Positions 35,282 through 47,796 are shown, numbered from the stretch's first letter. The stretch is DNA of 64,000 nucleotides from Dryococelus australis (GCA_029891345.1 CM057002.1:62548777-62612776); one strand, 5' to 3'. Numbers and translations are program-made. The notes: generated by a model not told the origin, from the sequence alone.

Positions 35282-35706
35282 AGGTTCTCCACGATAAATT
35301 GAGCACTTTTGAAATCAACCTTAGAAAAAAAAAGTCACCGCTCCTAACTGCATATGTTTTAACGGGCGCACTGAGTGACATGCGCCCAGTAAAGTTGGTA
35401 ACGATGGATGGGGAAAGTAGTTCGATATCTTAACGTCAAATAAAAAGTGTTAGGTAACAATTTGTGACAACTAAAATTATTTCTATCGCTTTCTGTTTTC
35501 CAATGCATCGAAATGTAAATATTAGCAGATTATTTTTAATATTTACTTTTCTAATAATCTTACAGTTTCACTTGACCGACGCTTGAAGAAAGCGATGAGG
35601 CCCATAGCAATGCTAAATTTATATAAGGTGGAATAACGCACAACGTGCTTATAAGAAGATCTTAAGCAGGGTTTTTCAAAAGTGCTAATTTAACCGTGAA
35701 AAGCCT
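35282..35706 (+). mobile_element. TA-flanked MITE of the GGCTGTTCACGGTAAA family
   Basis: It starts AGGTTCTCCACGATAAATTG, with GAGCACTTTTGAAA following, and ends TTTCAAAAGTGCTAATTTAA before CCGTGAAAAGCCT. The internal word AAAGTTGGTAACGATGG is shared with the copies at 41538 and 52269. Confidence 0.8.
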
Positions 35707-35877
35707 ACAGACGCAATAACCTAGGGTGTAGATATCCCCAGTCTATTTACAAACACGCGCGGTTCATGCAGGTACTCCAACTACTGTCAAACGGATCGCG
35801 ACAGGGGCCAACCTTGCAACAAGATGTGACATTATACATATTTCAGTAGTTCATGTTAGTGTGTTATGCGGCACATG

Positions 35878-36065
35878 TCATACCCAATGCTCGAAATGGC
35901 CACCATGCGCAGCTACACGTGCTTGAACACATCTTATAATGGATATGCATACACCGCCGAATATCCCAGGATGAGAGAGAATAGTTTCACAGGCGTGAAA
36001 AATACGCTGGCGTAACACATCTGCACTTGTGATCATCAAACTACCATCCACACTAACCTCACACC
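35878..36065 (-). pseudogene. Transposase C-terminal fragment ending GGHFEHWV
   Basis: The minus strand is open through SADVLRQRIFHACETILSHP, a mutated middle, and CVQARVAAHGGHFEHWV followed by a stop at 35878-35880. The C-terminal pattern R-x(n)-C-x-x-x-x-GGHFE(H/Q) is typical of one branch of insect IS630/Tc1-like transposable-element proteins. Only the last about 60 residues remain. Family placement is from memory of the pattern. Confidence 0.5.
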
Positions 36066-36171
36066 ATTACTTCATTTGCCAATCCACCGACATAGTCATT
36101 TGTGTTCATTTGTTCGTGTAGCAGCCACGCGACATCCCATCATCTCAGGTATACAGCGTGTTACTTAAGTA

Positions 36172-36430
36172 CCCGGGGAGGGATAGGGCGGTGGTGCTCG
36201 CCTCTCACAAAGGCGAACCGGGTTCGATTCCCCGCGGGGTTCCCCCCCCCCCTCCAATTTTCGCACGTGGGAATCGTGCTGGACGATGCCGCTGGTCAGC
36301 GGGTTTTCCCGGAGATCTCCCGTTTCCCTCGCCCTTGTATTCCGGCACTGCTCCATACTCACCTCGCTTCACCTTCATCGGCTTTCAAGACCTATATGTT
36401 AAGAGCCACCCGATTCTATCCACTCACTTT
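36172..36430 (+). repeat. tRNA-derived SINE, copy 4
   Basis: Perfect B box GGTTCGATTCC; body with GCGGGTTTTCCCGGAGATCT, TCCGGCACTGCTCCA and ATCGGCTTTCAAGACCT. A C run follows the head. The A box is weak. Confidence 0.9.
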
Positions 36431-36790
36431 AATACCCGACCAAGGTACTTGGGGGGTGCGTTCTGTATGAATTTATTCCTCGGAAATAGTTGGGATTATG
36501 GTAATTATGTACCAGACCTTTTCCTTTATTTCAACGCGATACTTCATAATCTGCCCATGAAACACGCTTAACTGTAGGTGACACAATATTCTGCAAATTC
36601 AGGGTTGCAACCCCTATTTCTGTTACGACGAATTTTACTGTTGGTGACAGACGTTACACGGATAGTAGTCCAGTACCGTTTTAATTGCAAATTTTTTTGT
36701 AGAATATGCAATTACGTGATATTTCAGCTCCTACTTCACCCACATTAAACGGTATGTTGTATATATGTACGATTGTCTCTGAACCTAAGT

Positions 36791-36806
36791 TACACACACA
36801 CACACA

Positions 36807-36875
<69 letters not shown>

Positions 36876-36886
36876 TACACACATAC
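36791..36886. repeat. (CA)n(CT)n(TA)n(CA)n compound microsatellite
   Basis: About 95 bases of dinucleotide repeat. The open frames on both strands here are artefacts of it. Confidence 0.95.
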
Positions 36887-37065
36887 TCAGATCGCAAGGT
36901 AGCAGCAAGCCTGTAGTAAGAACATACTGTCTTTAGTATGATCTCTTGGTAGCATTGATACTTTAAAAGTGATTCAGCCGGGGAAAGTTTACGTGTGGTT
37001 TTGTGAATGTATCTAATCTGACGCGAAGAAATAGTTTCTTGTTTATCATTTATCTGTTATACATA

Positions 37066-37145
37066 TAAGTTAAATGTTACTACCAACACGTAAAATTCGA
37101 ATTAATTTACTTGCCTACCAAACCAAACCAAACAAATATACATAG

Positions 37146-37191
<46 letters not shown>

Positions 37192-37312
37192 TATAATATA
37201 TATACTATGTATTATTTACATTTTTATTTTTTCCTTATTTTTATTTTTTGTTTGGTTTCGTAGGCAAGTAAATTAATAGGAATTTTACATGTTGATAATA
37301 ACATTTAACTTA
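37066..37312. repeat. Foldback element with (TA)n core
   Basis: The outer arms 37066-37133 and about 37249-37312 are inverted repeats: TAAGTTAAATGTTA at the left against TAACATTTAACTTA at the right, and TTACTTGCCTACCAAACC against GGTTTCGTAGGCAAGTAA, with a few mismatches. A TA microsatellite fills the centre, 37145-37205. Confidence 0.85.
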
Positions 37313-38010
37313 CAGCGTCGAGTCCACCATCATTTAGAGATTCACAGTTTAATGTAGTATTTAGTTTACGTTTGCTCTGACCGGGCATAACACTCTTACC
37401 GCGTATTTAACTATGAGAAATCTGTGTTAAGGTTTTATGTTGTTACGTGAAAAACAAGCCTATGTTGACTTAGTTTCGCAATATGTAAACATAACCCATA
37501 TAATAAATAAACGAGGTAATTAATAAGGCGCGGATTACAGTCAGCGTTCGTTTAAAATCCTGTGCTATATTTTGCTGGGTGGTGTGTCGTTGGAGCCTAA
37601 ACCCAGCAGTGTCTGGAATCTGGCGGCACAGTGAACACTCCAAGGCAGTGACGTTTATTCCATAGAACCCCAGGTAAGCAATGTTTATCCTATACATATT
37701 GGAAATGTTTTGACCTTTATAGTTTTCGCCTTAACTCTGAACACATTTAATTCTGAGTTTCCCGTTTCCGCTTCGAGAAATAGAGCTTTCGTAACTCCTG
37801 TACTGTACACGCATAGTGCTGCGACTGGCGATGAATCAAACTAGCAAGCAACAACACGCCACACGCTCAACTACGTTCCTTCGGCAGCCTACATAAAGTG
37901 CCACGCTGATTTTCACAAGCATCAACCTCATGGCCGTGAGCTGCAGAGGTACTTCTGTAAGTATTTCCAAGTGTACTTGTCACAGGGAGGTTGTAAGTAA
38001 AAGGGACATC
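37313..38010. other. Non-coding DNA, nothing recognised
   Basis: No gene or clear repeat. Confidence 0.4.
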
Positions 38011-38014
38011 CCAA

Positions 38015-38075
38015 TGTGGATGCGAGTAGATCTTACGCAGGGCTTTCAATAGTGCTGATTTTACCTTGAAAAGAC
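38015..38075 (+). mobile_element. TA-flanked MITE, right-end fragment
   Basis: GTAGATCTTACGCAGGGCTT followed by TCAATAGTGCTGATTTTACC matches the right ends of the copies at 35282 and 41538. A SINE starts 10 bases further on. Confidence 0.6.
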
Positions 38076-38082
38076 TACGAAA

Positions 38083-38341
38083 AGTGAGTGGGTGAAGATA
38101 TTTGGGCGTCTCTTAACAGCGAGGTCTTGACAGCCGATGAGGGTCATTGAAGTGAATATGGAGCGGCGCCGGAATGAAGGGGCGGGGGAAACGGGAGATC
38201 CCCGACAAAACCCGCCGACCAACGACATCGTTGCGGCACGATTCCCACTTGAGAAAATCCGGAGTGACCCGGCCGGGGATTGAACCCTGTTCGCCTTGGT
38301 GGGAGGCAAACGTGCTAACCGCTCAGCCACCGCGGCCCCAC
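38083..38341 (-). repeat. tRNA-derived SINE, copy 5
   Basis: In reverse complement: TGGCTGAGCGGTTAGC head (A box), GGTTCAATCCCC, GGCGGGTTTTGTCGGGGATC, GGCGCCGCTCCA and CTGTCAAGACCTC. The A box is the best of all copies. Confidence 0.92.
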
Positions 38342-40580
38342 TAAGTGTCTAGTTAAACGGCGAACAGCCTGCCTACGGTATTATTTAAAATTGGTACACC
38401 GCGTTTTTATTCGTAATAGAGACGTCGAGACACCACAAGACGTCTGCCGCAGTTGCGAGCTCTCCACGGCGTGATAGTTTCGGTGGGGGTGGGGGATTGC
38501 GATGGTGGAGAGAGGGGGGGGGAGAAAGTGCGCTGTATACACGCGTGACGCTAATGATAAGCTATGGCGGGGGGTGTACCGGAATTTATGGAACGTAATT
38601 GCCTCGCAACAAGAGAAAGACTGACTTTCTGGGTTACCGAAGAGAAATTGCAGCGCGTTAGTCAGTCGAACCCCTGGAGTGGCGGGCGGGTGGGCGATGT
38701 TTTAAAACGTCCCCTAGGGTGAGACGAACGGTTCGCCGAGATGTGTTCGCACCGTCGAAATAGTTCCTTCGAACCCCCGAACCACTTCCCCCCCCCCCCC
38801 CCTTCAACCACCCATTTTTCCGTCTGAGTAACTGGAGTTTAAAAACTTCTCCGTTTCCATTCCTACCCATAAAGGTATCGATGGGGAAAACGTGGGAGGG
38901 AGGGAGGGAGGGTGGGAGGATGAAAGCTGTAAATCAGGCGCTGGCGAGACTACCAGGGAAATCGTATTCAATCGGAGAAGTCTTTGCCAACTTCGACAAA
39001 CTCCCTGAGAACTTCTTTCTTAACAAGTGGATGGATCTGAGATGTGGCGGTAATGGAGATGGGCCAATTATGATAAATCCCAGACGAGGGAAAAATTGCT
39101 CACCATGCACGTAAGTAGTGTTGGAATCACATACGGGAGAAAAAAATGACAGTGTTTGATTCAAGAAAATAATAAATATTCTAAACAATCTACGTTTGCC
39201 AAATTGGTTCATAAAAACTTTTAATATGCCTGAAGGTTACTTGAATATTCTTTATATTACATGCATAAATAATTTATAATTCGTTTGTAACCTGAGTTCA
39301 AGAGTAAATCCACCAAATCACTACAGGAAAGTGTAATATCGACGGTGTAATAATTTCAGTTGTATTTATATGCCAAATTTTAAAGACGTATAAATTACTC
39401 GTGAGCATCGACAGCGAATTGCCTTCGGTATGATCTAAAATTGGATTTGTGCTTATCGATCTAATAATTGGAAATACACACACTCCAAATTGACAGCTAC
39501 TTTACAACATCCGAACGAAATTCCATTGGTGAGAAAACAAGGCTGAATTTTTAAAGTGTTTCTGTAACTGACCAATGAAGCATTATATATTTTTTCCGAA
39601 TCCTATCTAACTAGTTTGTTCTTTGGTGAAAAATGAATATTGGAAGCATTATCGCCAGTTTCTTTTACTTTTACAAAAAAAAAAGTATTCAAAGTGAGGG
39701 TACGTTAAAAAATATATAGACAAATAAATACATGGTTAGTGATAGCTATTATACAAAACTTTGGCTGACAATATTTTCGATAAATTCCGTGAAAAGATAT
39801 GTGTTATCAGTATCGTCTTTATGTTAAATGGCTACAGTAAAACAATTCTGTAATTTTTTAGAGGACGTAGTTCTAGGACTTTCATGACCTATTTGACTGA
39901 GAGCAAGGATGCGCTCGTGTGAGAGGTTTTCAAATGTAACTCAGTGCTTAGTTTAATTCATAAGTAGCTAACTCATACAACCTTTGTGGAACGGAGAATT
40001 GGTCACCAGCAACTAAGATAACCTGAACCCAAACATTTTAATATAGTAAAAATGTATTTGAGCAACAGGCAGTAGCAGCGCACCTTGTTCAAGATGCCTT
40101 CTCAGTAGCCTGCAGTCACTGCGTTGCCATAGCAACGGCACGCAGCCTCTGGCCACAGCAGACGTCAGAGAGAACGCAAGTCGAAGAAAGGCCGAGAGAA
40201 GTTCAACTGTTGTCTTCTCCGTGACGCTTTTTGAATAAAATAATTATTACAATAATAATGATTTTTCGCCCTTCTTGGTTGTTACCTTACCGGGGCATAT
40301 TTATTACTGTTGCGATTTCTCTCCAATTCAGGGATAAACCACGTTCGTTAAGGGATGGAGGTCTTAATTAAATAAAATAGATAATAATAATCTCCTAATT
40401 TATTAAAAATGATTACAATGAAAATACTTTTTTCTTAACATCTAACAATAAATTGATGGGCTACTTCTTCCTATTTACAATTAATAAATTCAGTCATTAC
40501 GATTTAGTATTACCCCAAAGAAATGTATGAAATTAATTAATAAAAATAATTCCCAATACACAGTATATCAAAACGAATTG
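38342..40580. other. Non-coding DNA
   Basis: 38400-38870 is GC-rich with a C run at 38787; the rest is AT-rich. A 77-codon frame at 38881-39114 runs into a GTAAGT word but has no recognisable domain. Confidence 0.4.
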
Positions 40581-40586
40581 ACTTAC

Positions 40587-40862
40587 TTAATAAATTGTAA
40601 GTCCATATTTGACAGTTCCAGTATTTACAATACAGTCCGTATCACATGTTCTTGCAGTGCCACCTCAGTTTAGTCAAGATCCTACCAGTCCACAATGTTC
40701 TAGAGTTCTCCCAGCGCCCTCATGCACAGTAGTTTGTACTCGTCAGGGGTTTCACGCCCTCTCCTCCGTTCACACCACAAGCACCTCGTTCGCCGTCGTC
40801 TCGCAATCTCCCGTCACCGATTCCCGGTTACCGCACTCAGTCAGAAGGTTTCTACAAAAACT
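40587..40862 (-). other. Candidate non-coding first exon on the Dpr strand
   Basis: The exon would begin at the initiator near 40862 and end at 40587 before a strong GTAAGT donor (40581-40586). It contains only short upstream frames. It lies on the same strand as the Dpr exon, about 40 kb upstream, so a 5' UTR exon of that gene is one reading. A promoter inside an old solo LTR is another. Confidence 0.25.
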
Positions 40863-40884
40863 GCCGCCCCTTGGACCGCTGCAA

Positions 40885-41165
40885 TATTTATAAGGTCGTA
40901 GGCCATCGTACAGAAATTCCTCTAATTGACGCGTTGTGGCGAGGATCCTAGTCCCAAGAATATTCTTGCGCATCCTATAGACTCGTCGTTCTGCAGCAGG
41001 GGAGAGGAGGAGAGGCTGTGACGCCAGCCAGGTCACCGCGCTGTCAATCATTCCCCCGGCTGCCCGGGTGAGCGAGGGGCAGCGAGCTGGTCTGCCTGGG
41101 AAGGGGAGCGTCGAGGTCAGTCAGCTCCCCCTCGCCCCACAGAACCCCGGACTTCGCATGGAGCT
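40885..41165 (-). promoter_or_regulatory. TATA promoter candidate with GC-rich upstream DNA
   Basis: On the minus strand TTATAAATA (40885-40893) is followed 30 bases later by an initiator-like GGCAGTTT (A at 40862). About 270 bp of GC-rich, CpG-containing DNA precede it, unlike the AT-rich surroundings. Confidence 0.35.
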
Positions 41166-41537
41166 TGCATCTAACGCAAGCTTCAGTGCTACTATTCACC
41201 TTTTCCCTTCTTCTTTATTTATATGTGAAATTTACTTACAATACTGCATTTTTCAATGTTATCTATCCACTCACAAAATATCATTTTTAAAAACTTTTAC
41301 ATTATTATCTCCAACTGAATAAGAACAATTCGCCTGCGAATGTTTTATTTTATAAAATTCCACTCTCGCATTCTCGCGAAAATATGATTCTGTTATTAAA
41401 ATGTATGGTATAAAACATAAAATGAAACAATCATAGCCTACCGGGAGCGCAACGGGGAAGCTACCAGCCCCTCCTAAAGATTTACGATGTTAATATATAC
41501 ATTTAGAAATACCTAATATTAGCTTTAAAATTGTTAT

Positions 41538-41960
41538 AGGTTGTTCACAATAAAGTGAGCACATTTGAAATGAATCTTAGAACAAATTCACTGCCCCTAC
41601 CTGCATATATTTTAATGGGCGCACTGAGTGACATACGTCCAGTAAAGTTGGTAACGATGGCGGGGAAAGTATTTTCATATCTTAACTCCGAATAAAAATT
41701 TTAGGTAACCATTTCTGATGAATTAAAATATTTATATCACTTTCTGTTTTTTTAATACGCCGAAGTGTAAAAATGAGCAGTTTTTTTCTTAAAATAATTA
41801 CTTTTCTAATAATTTTATACTTACACTTGCTCGACGCATGAATAAAGCAATGAGGCTCATGGCAATGATCATTTTACATAAGGCGGAAGAACACACAACG
41901 TGCATACAAGTAGATCTCAAGCAGGACTTTCAAAAGTGATAATTTTACCGTGGACAGCCT
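41538..41960 (+). mobile_element. TA-flanked MITE of the GGCTGTTCACGGTAAA family
   Basis: It starts GGTTGTTCACAATAAAGTGA after TA and ends TTTTACCGTGGACAGCC before TA. It is one of the two best full copies with 52269-52687. The interior is AT-rich, with AAGTTGGTAACGATGG. Confidence 0.85.
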
Positions 41961-42598
41961 ATTCATGTGATGTTATCAAAATTCTCTAATACACAAGATA
42001 AAGTAAAATTAATAATTTAAAACCTGGTAAAATGACACGACTAACATCATACATTATTTAAAATTCATTAATGTAACAGTAACCCAGGGATGCTGAGAAA
42101 GATGGAAAATAGTTCAGCTATAACCCTAGTAAGTTTGCAGTTATCTACATAGTTTGTGCGCCGTCGCATATTTTTTAAATACTTTCCTTATGATCAGCTC
42201 CTGTCTAGTATTTCATAATAGCTTTATTTATTTTCGTAAATGTTAATTACTTGCTCAGAGTCCTCAAGAATATGCAAAAAAAAAAACCATGGACGAATCA
42301 CAAACTAATAAAACGAAGTGCTCGTATTATATTATACCGCCACTTCAATACCTAACTAACAGGTAGGATTACGAAACGCATGCTCCACATCGGATACGTG
42401 ACATAGTACGACGAACATGGCCTATGCGCAAATATATTCGAAAGAAAACGAGAAGGAAAACTTCGGAATTATTCGGAAACAAAGTCATGCTCTCATTGCA
42501 AGAATGGCAGATGTTCACAAATAACAGCAATGCCATTAGCATAACTAGAACCTGACCTAATGTGTCTTAAACATTTGAAATGTGTTGTTGTTTTTGTC
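41961..42598. other. Non-coding DNA, nothing recognised
   Basis: No gene or repeat seen. Confidence 0.4.
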
Positions 42599-42855
42599 TA
42601 GAGGCCTGCGAAATTAGCGTTATTTTGTGGGGACAAGTTAAACTGCAGGCACACCTACTCATGCAATTGTTTGTGATTGGACCATACTTTATCTGACACA
42701 CCCTGGGAAACTCTTCGGCAATAAATGAATACTTCACGATTCACATGCAGTTCAGTCTTAAAGTGCGTGTTTCACATAAACGCCCACTCCGGTTTATACA
42801 TTACTGTGAAGTTCAGTCTGATGCCGAATAATAACGCGATTTTTGCATGTCTCTA
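42599..42855 (-). mobile_element. hAT-type MITE (TAGAGGCCTGC ends)
   Basis: The ends are TAGAGGCCTGCGAAATTAGC and CGATTTTTGCATGTCTCTA. Flanks TTTTTGTC and TTTATGTC match at 7 of 8 bases. The interior is the reverse complement of 13366-13608. Confidence 0.87.
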
Positions 42856-43935
42856 TTTATGTCTGATTTATAATGACCTCACAATTTTGCTGCACTGAGT
42901 ACTGCGTGTACAAATAACATCAGTGCTATTAGCATCAGTAGAAATTGCGTATCATTTATTTGTTCGAAAATTTTGTATTATTATTATTAGGACTAGACAA
43001 ATTACCAGGCTACAACTATTTCGCTTTTCGAAACGATTACAGCATCTTAAAATTATTTGTTTATTTTACATGTGTGACTGAATCTCAGTCAATGTTTGAT
43101 GGCCTGCGGAATCCTAAGCCAGTGGCGGGCGTTTTTAACTGGAGCGCCTAGTCTCTGTATGGCCCAGTAGAACACAGTTCCCAGCAAGCACAACCTGTCG
43201 GCAAAGAGTCGGCATATTGTCGGCCCGATACCTGTACTGTCGGCAACTGTCGTTTCAGTGACAGGAGATCGCCATCTGACGACGAAGTGACGTCTTTTTT
43301 GAGACAGTATGTTTGCCGTTAGAAAAAAGACAACGGCCCACGGCATTTTTTTTTGGATAACAGATGGATATCACTTAAATTATGTCGGCGTGATATCTCA
43401 CAGATAACATGTAGCTAATAGCAAAAATTATATTCCGGCCCGATTCCGATATATCATATTTATTTATTCGGTAAGCTGGCCGTCATCTTATTTATTCCGG
43501 CCTGCTAACGTTTTAGAGAAATGACTCTTTATTACAATAAAGATACAGATATGATGTCTTTTTGCTGATAAACTTTTTGAAAGTGATTTTTGAATAGGCA
43601 AGATGTTATCTAGCTGTAAATAACATGTCTTTTTTGAGACCACGTGTACACCATTAGCATGTTTTTTTTCTCATGATTATATGTGTCACGTGATAGCACA
43701 TGCCATTTTTTACTTTGAATTAAATTTTATTTGTACAGCTATTCGTCAGATATATTAAAAACTAACAAAAACTATTCTGTTTGCAAGTCTTTTTAGAAAC
43801 GAAGAAACAGTTTTTAAATAATCGGTCTTTTAAAATTAATACTTATACTGTCATGGAATTTATACATTCACTTACGATAATTTGTGTCATGATAAATTTG
43901 AAACTACTGGAGAGTATCAGCAACTTACCTCAGGG

Positions 43936-43990
43936 TTTATAGGTTAGCATGATCAACTGTCAACTCAAGGGTATTAGGTTCGAATCCAGC
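43936..43990 (+). repeat. tRNA-like fragment with perfect B box
   Basis: GGTTCGAATCC at about 43977 is preceded by an anticodon-arm-like stretch. No complete cloverleaf is visible. Confidence 0.3.
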
Positions 43991-44161
43991 ACTCGGTAAA
44001 CAAAATATTGTCGTATCATATGATGTGTTGAGAAGTAAATGAAATGAATATATGTGAATAGGAAATAACAATTACTAAAATTTCTAATCGAAAAGTAAAA
44101 GTTTTTTATTGTTATACTGCTTATTTCTGGACATGATGTCACTGCAGTGGCATCGTAATGA

Positions 44162-44493
44162 CATCCAGCCACCGCAGGCCCGGCGTCTTGCCGCCATCCA
44201 GCAGCCGCAGGCCCGGCGTCTTGCCGCCATCCAGCCGCCGTAGGCTCGGTGTCTTGCCGCCATCCAGCCGCCGCAGGCCCGGCGTCTTGCCGCCATCCAG
44301 CCACCGCAGGCCCGGCGTCTTGCCGCCATCCAGTCACCGCAGCCCGGTGTCTTGCTTGCGCCATCCAGTCACCGCAGGCCCAGTGTCTTGCCGCCATCCA
44401 GCCGCCGTAGGCCGGGCGTCTTGCCGCCATCCAGCCGCCGTAGGCCAGGCGTCTTGCCGCCCTCCAACCGCCGCATACCCAGTGTCTTGCCGC
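44162..44493. repeat. 33-bp minisatellite, about 10 units
   Basis: The unit starts CATCCAGCCGCCGCAGGCCC and continues GGCGTCTTGCCGC. Units differ at a few positions; the sixth has an indel. It is strongly GC-rich in an AT-rich setting. Because the unit is 11 codons long and lacks stops, both strands stay open (158 and 192 codons). Confidence 0.94.
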
Positions 44494-44605
44494 CATCCAT
44501 TGGGCCGCTTCCGGCATAAGACAGAGGGCCGGCATCATCTGGCCGGAGTTTGTCGACTATCTTTTACCGGCCAGATTCCGGCCCATACTTTTCGTGTTTG
44601 TTGGG

Positions 44606-45320
44606 TAAGCTCTAACAACGACAGCAGTCAATGACAGATATCCTGTTCTCGAGTGTGCACGAGCTGAAGTAGAGCCTGAAAACAGATTATTACTTGTAAT
44701 GCTAGGGTTCAGAGTCACATATCGTAAGAAATATTTGCCACCGAGATGTGTTGTTCATCTGTGGCCTTCACTTAAGTTTTTAATCTGTTCTAATAAATAA
44801 AATTGTAGTGTATGTCTGTTATTTCAAAATTGATAACAACATCTAAGTGCAATACGCTATTTTAACGACGTTAAAATATAAATAACGGTTTTTAAATTTC
44901 TGTCTGTCTGTCAGGATGTTTGTCCAGAATAGGCTCCGAAACAGCTGAATCTATTTTGATATAACTTTTAGATATCATAGAGTTTATTTATATTTAAAAT
45001 CTGCTCTTTATTTCATTTCGATATCTCAAATGGTTATGAAGTATATTAAGTTTTTCCTACAATTTTCTTTATATCTCGTATCTTATTTTTTTGCAAAAGA
45101 ATTACTGTCAAAAAGCATTGTTGAAAGAATAGTTTAAAATAATCATTGATGTAATACGCATCATAGAAAAAGATAAATTAGTCTTTTAAAAAAAAAAAAA
45201 AAAAAAACATAGTATAAATACCATATTATAAAACAACCAACAGTAACGCGACAGTAAAACTATTTCCGATATTAAAGTAACAATCTTTAAAACCAATTAT
45301 ATAGGTATGTATTTGAATAA
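44606..45320. other. AT-rich repeat-like DNA
   Basis: CTGTCTGTCTGTCAGGATGT at about 44902 and GTCCACG(T/C)GAACGAA words near 45510 and 45720 resemble a widespread insect interspersed repeat. The class is not determined. An A run lies at 45188-45208. Confidence 0.35.
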
Positions 45321-45323
45321 CCC

Positions 45324-45480
45324 CATAAAACCTGGGCGAAGCGATGGTGGGCTGTATTTTAATAACTCCATAAAACCATAACGAAGCGATATTTCTATTT
45401 TAAACATAAAATCTGAGCGAAGCGATGGTGGGTTGTATTTTAATATCGCCATAAAACCTAAGCGAAGCGAAATTATTTAT
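45324..45480. repeat. Degenerate tandem repeat of CATAAAAYCTGGGCGAAGCGA
   Basis: CATAAAA words start at 45324, 45369, 45405 and 45450, each followed by a CGAAGCGA core. Spacings are 45, 36 and 45 bases. Confidence 0.75.
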
Positions 45481-47050
45481 ATTTAAAAATCTGTTAACAA
45501 ATCCTAATGTCCACGTGAACGAAGTCGCAGGCACTGCATTCATTTCCATATAAACATCAAAATATATTTGTACATTCTATTTCATTAACATTTAAAACTT
45601 TATAAAATTAATTTTTTTATTATGAGTATAAAAGTTATTATGTATAAATTTCGATTGACACTATTCACGCCTTATTTCCATTTTATATTTCCATTTTTAA
45701 AATATGTAAACAAATCCTAAAGTCCACGCGAACGAACTCACGGGCACAAATAGTTTATTAATATCCATGGTTTTAGTTCAAGAGTCAGAAATACTCTCAT
45801 TTAGAAAACATGCACGCTAATAACAGAAACACATACGCACCAAGCTTTGACCAGAAAATAAGTTCCCTTTTTGCATGAGATATTCCTTCATAAAATTCTC
45901 ATTAAATTACTCTTTGCCCTCTGTATTGATATTTATTTAATACTTCGCTAACTATCTTCAGAATAAGTGTTTGATTGACTGCATTTATTGTTTAAATCTG
46001 TATTCTCGTGCTGTGAAAATCAAACTTCGTATATAATGAAAAAGAGGTGCAGGTACTATGAGGTTGGTGGTCTTTGCAGCTATTTGGCTGTTGAGATCCC
46101 AAATATATCAGTCTCCATTCATAATTCAAGCGTTATCCGCAAATGTTCAAGAATAAATTGAAAATATTTTACAGCAGTCAATACTAGAAACGGGTATTTC
46201 ACAACTTACTTGTTGCACTTCACGAATTCGGAATCACTGTAGTTAGGTGAGCCGGAGATCGTGTAAAATATTTACCTGCAAAAACTACTTGAAGAGGAAA
46301 ACTTAAATTTATCATACCGTACAATTTGAACACAATTAATAAACCCAGTCATACCCACGAAATTATTGAATTAGCATTCCCGTTTTGTTAAGACCAGAAA
46401 CAAGATAAAATTACGTAATACATTCTGGCAGCATTCAGAATACAGTTTGAAAATTGAAAGGAAGTTACCATCTTGTGAACGAAAAGTGCGTATATTCTTT
46501 TTTCTATAGACTGACGTTTATATTTTCACTACGTGAGTGAAACCAGCAATCGCCTTCCTGATAAAGGTGCGTGAGAAATTGCCAGAGTGATTTGATATTT
46601 TTCTTTGTTCATTTGCTGCGGTCATCGAACATGTATGGCTTTGGTTTATATATCCTTGAACAACTTTCTGTTTCATCATAACTTAAACCAATCTGCTCCG
46701 CCAGCCTTCTTAATTGCTTTGCAAAGTGAACGTGCTGAGCTTAGACAAACTGTAACAAGAATTTAATTAGTGAGAATTAACCTCGGGACAGACTGCTTTA
46801 TGTATGTGGCATGCTTCAGTTCGCGAGAGTTATTTAACGTTCACCACAGTGTTAATTCGGAAAACGCGGTTCGGGAAAACCACGATTAAGTAATTTTGGG
46901 CATCCCACATTCCAATTTTGTATAAATTATTTCCACTCGCTGAATATTTTAATTTTTACTTTTTTCTTCTTTTGCTTGTTAAAACCACATGCTGCAGTCG
47001 CCTGCATTCTAACGATTCAAATTAACGCTTTGAGCGATATATATATAATA
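45481..47050. other. AT-rich non-coding DNA
   Basis: No gene is recognised. Confidence 0.45.
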
Positions 47051-47053
47051 TAT

Positions 47054-47270
<217 letters not shown>

Positions 47271-47462
47271 GTTAGCAAAGAGATGTAAGGTTTATATATT
47301 TTAGCGCAGTTTTAGTCGAAAGTCGTACAATTATTAATTTTCTGTTATTTTGTCTGCAGAATAAATCTTGTAACGGTGCTAGGCTAGTGTGTGAACTGAA
47401 TATTTTTCATAGGCATTCATAATTTACACGTCTACGCACATAGTGAATTATTACACAGTATG

Positions 47463-47796
47463 TAAAATTAACATCGCTTTGGGTGCGATCACATTATTCA
47501 TGGGATGTTGAAGTAAAACTTACAAATTATTACAAAAGTAAATATTTTACAAATTTGTTTATCTTTACACTTACGTGCACAAAAATAAAGAAAGCAAAAG
47601 AAATTATTTAAATAATCACACATGGTTACCTAACACTTTAAATTTAACGTTAAGACATGGAACTACTTACCTTCTATCGTTACCAACTTTACTGGGTGTA
47701 TTCCAGGTGGCATATCCGTTAAAATATATGCAAGTATGGGCAGTGATATTTTTTAAAAGTTGATTTCAAAAGTGCTCAATTAAACATGATCAGCCT
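47463..47796 (-). mobile_element. TA-flanked MITE of the GGCTGTTCACGGTAAA family, left-truncated
   Basis: The right end reads TTTCAAAAGTGCTCAATTAA followed by ACATGATCAGCC, then TA. The interior matches 14739-15126 (ACCAACTTTACTGG, AAAATATATGCA). The left terminal repeat is not found. Confidence 0.7.

Larger units (their letters stand above)
43180..44605. mobile_element. Putative non-autonomous element with CCCARCAARCACRA ends
   Basis: The left end CCCAGCAAGCACAA and the right end TTCGTGTTTGTTGGG are inverted repeats of about 14 bp. GGCCGG/GTCGGC-type words occur inside both ends. It contains a 33-bp minisatellite. No target duplication was found, so the boundaries are tentative. Confidence 0.4.

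Noticed and set aside
34789-35433. Several overlapping frames on both strands
   Set aside because: No recognisable transposase or host domain in any frame; possible old repeat.
38881-39114. Plus-strand frame running into GTAAGT
   Set aside because: A single donor-like word without an acceptor partner or domain; the reverse strand is open as well.
44158-44634. 158- and 192-codon frames on opposite strands
   Set aside because: Both are translations of a stop-free 33-bp minisatellite.
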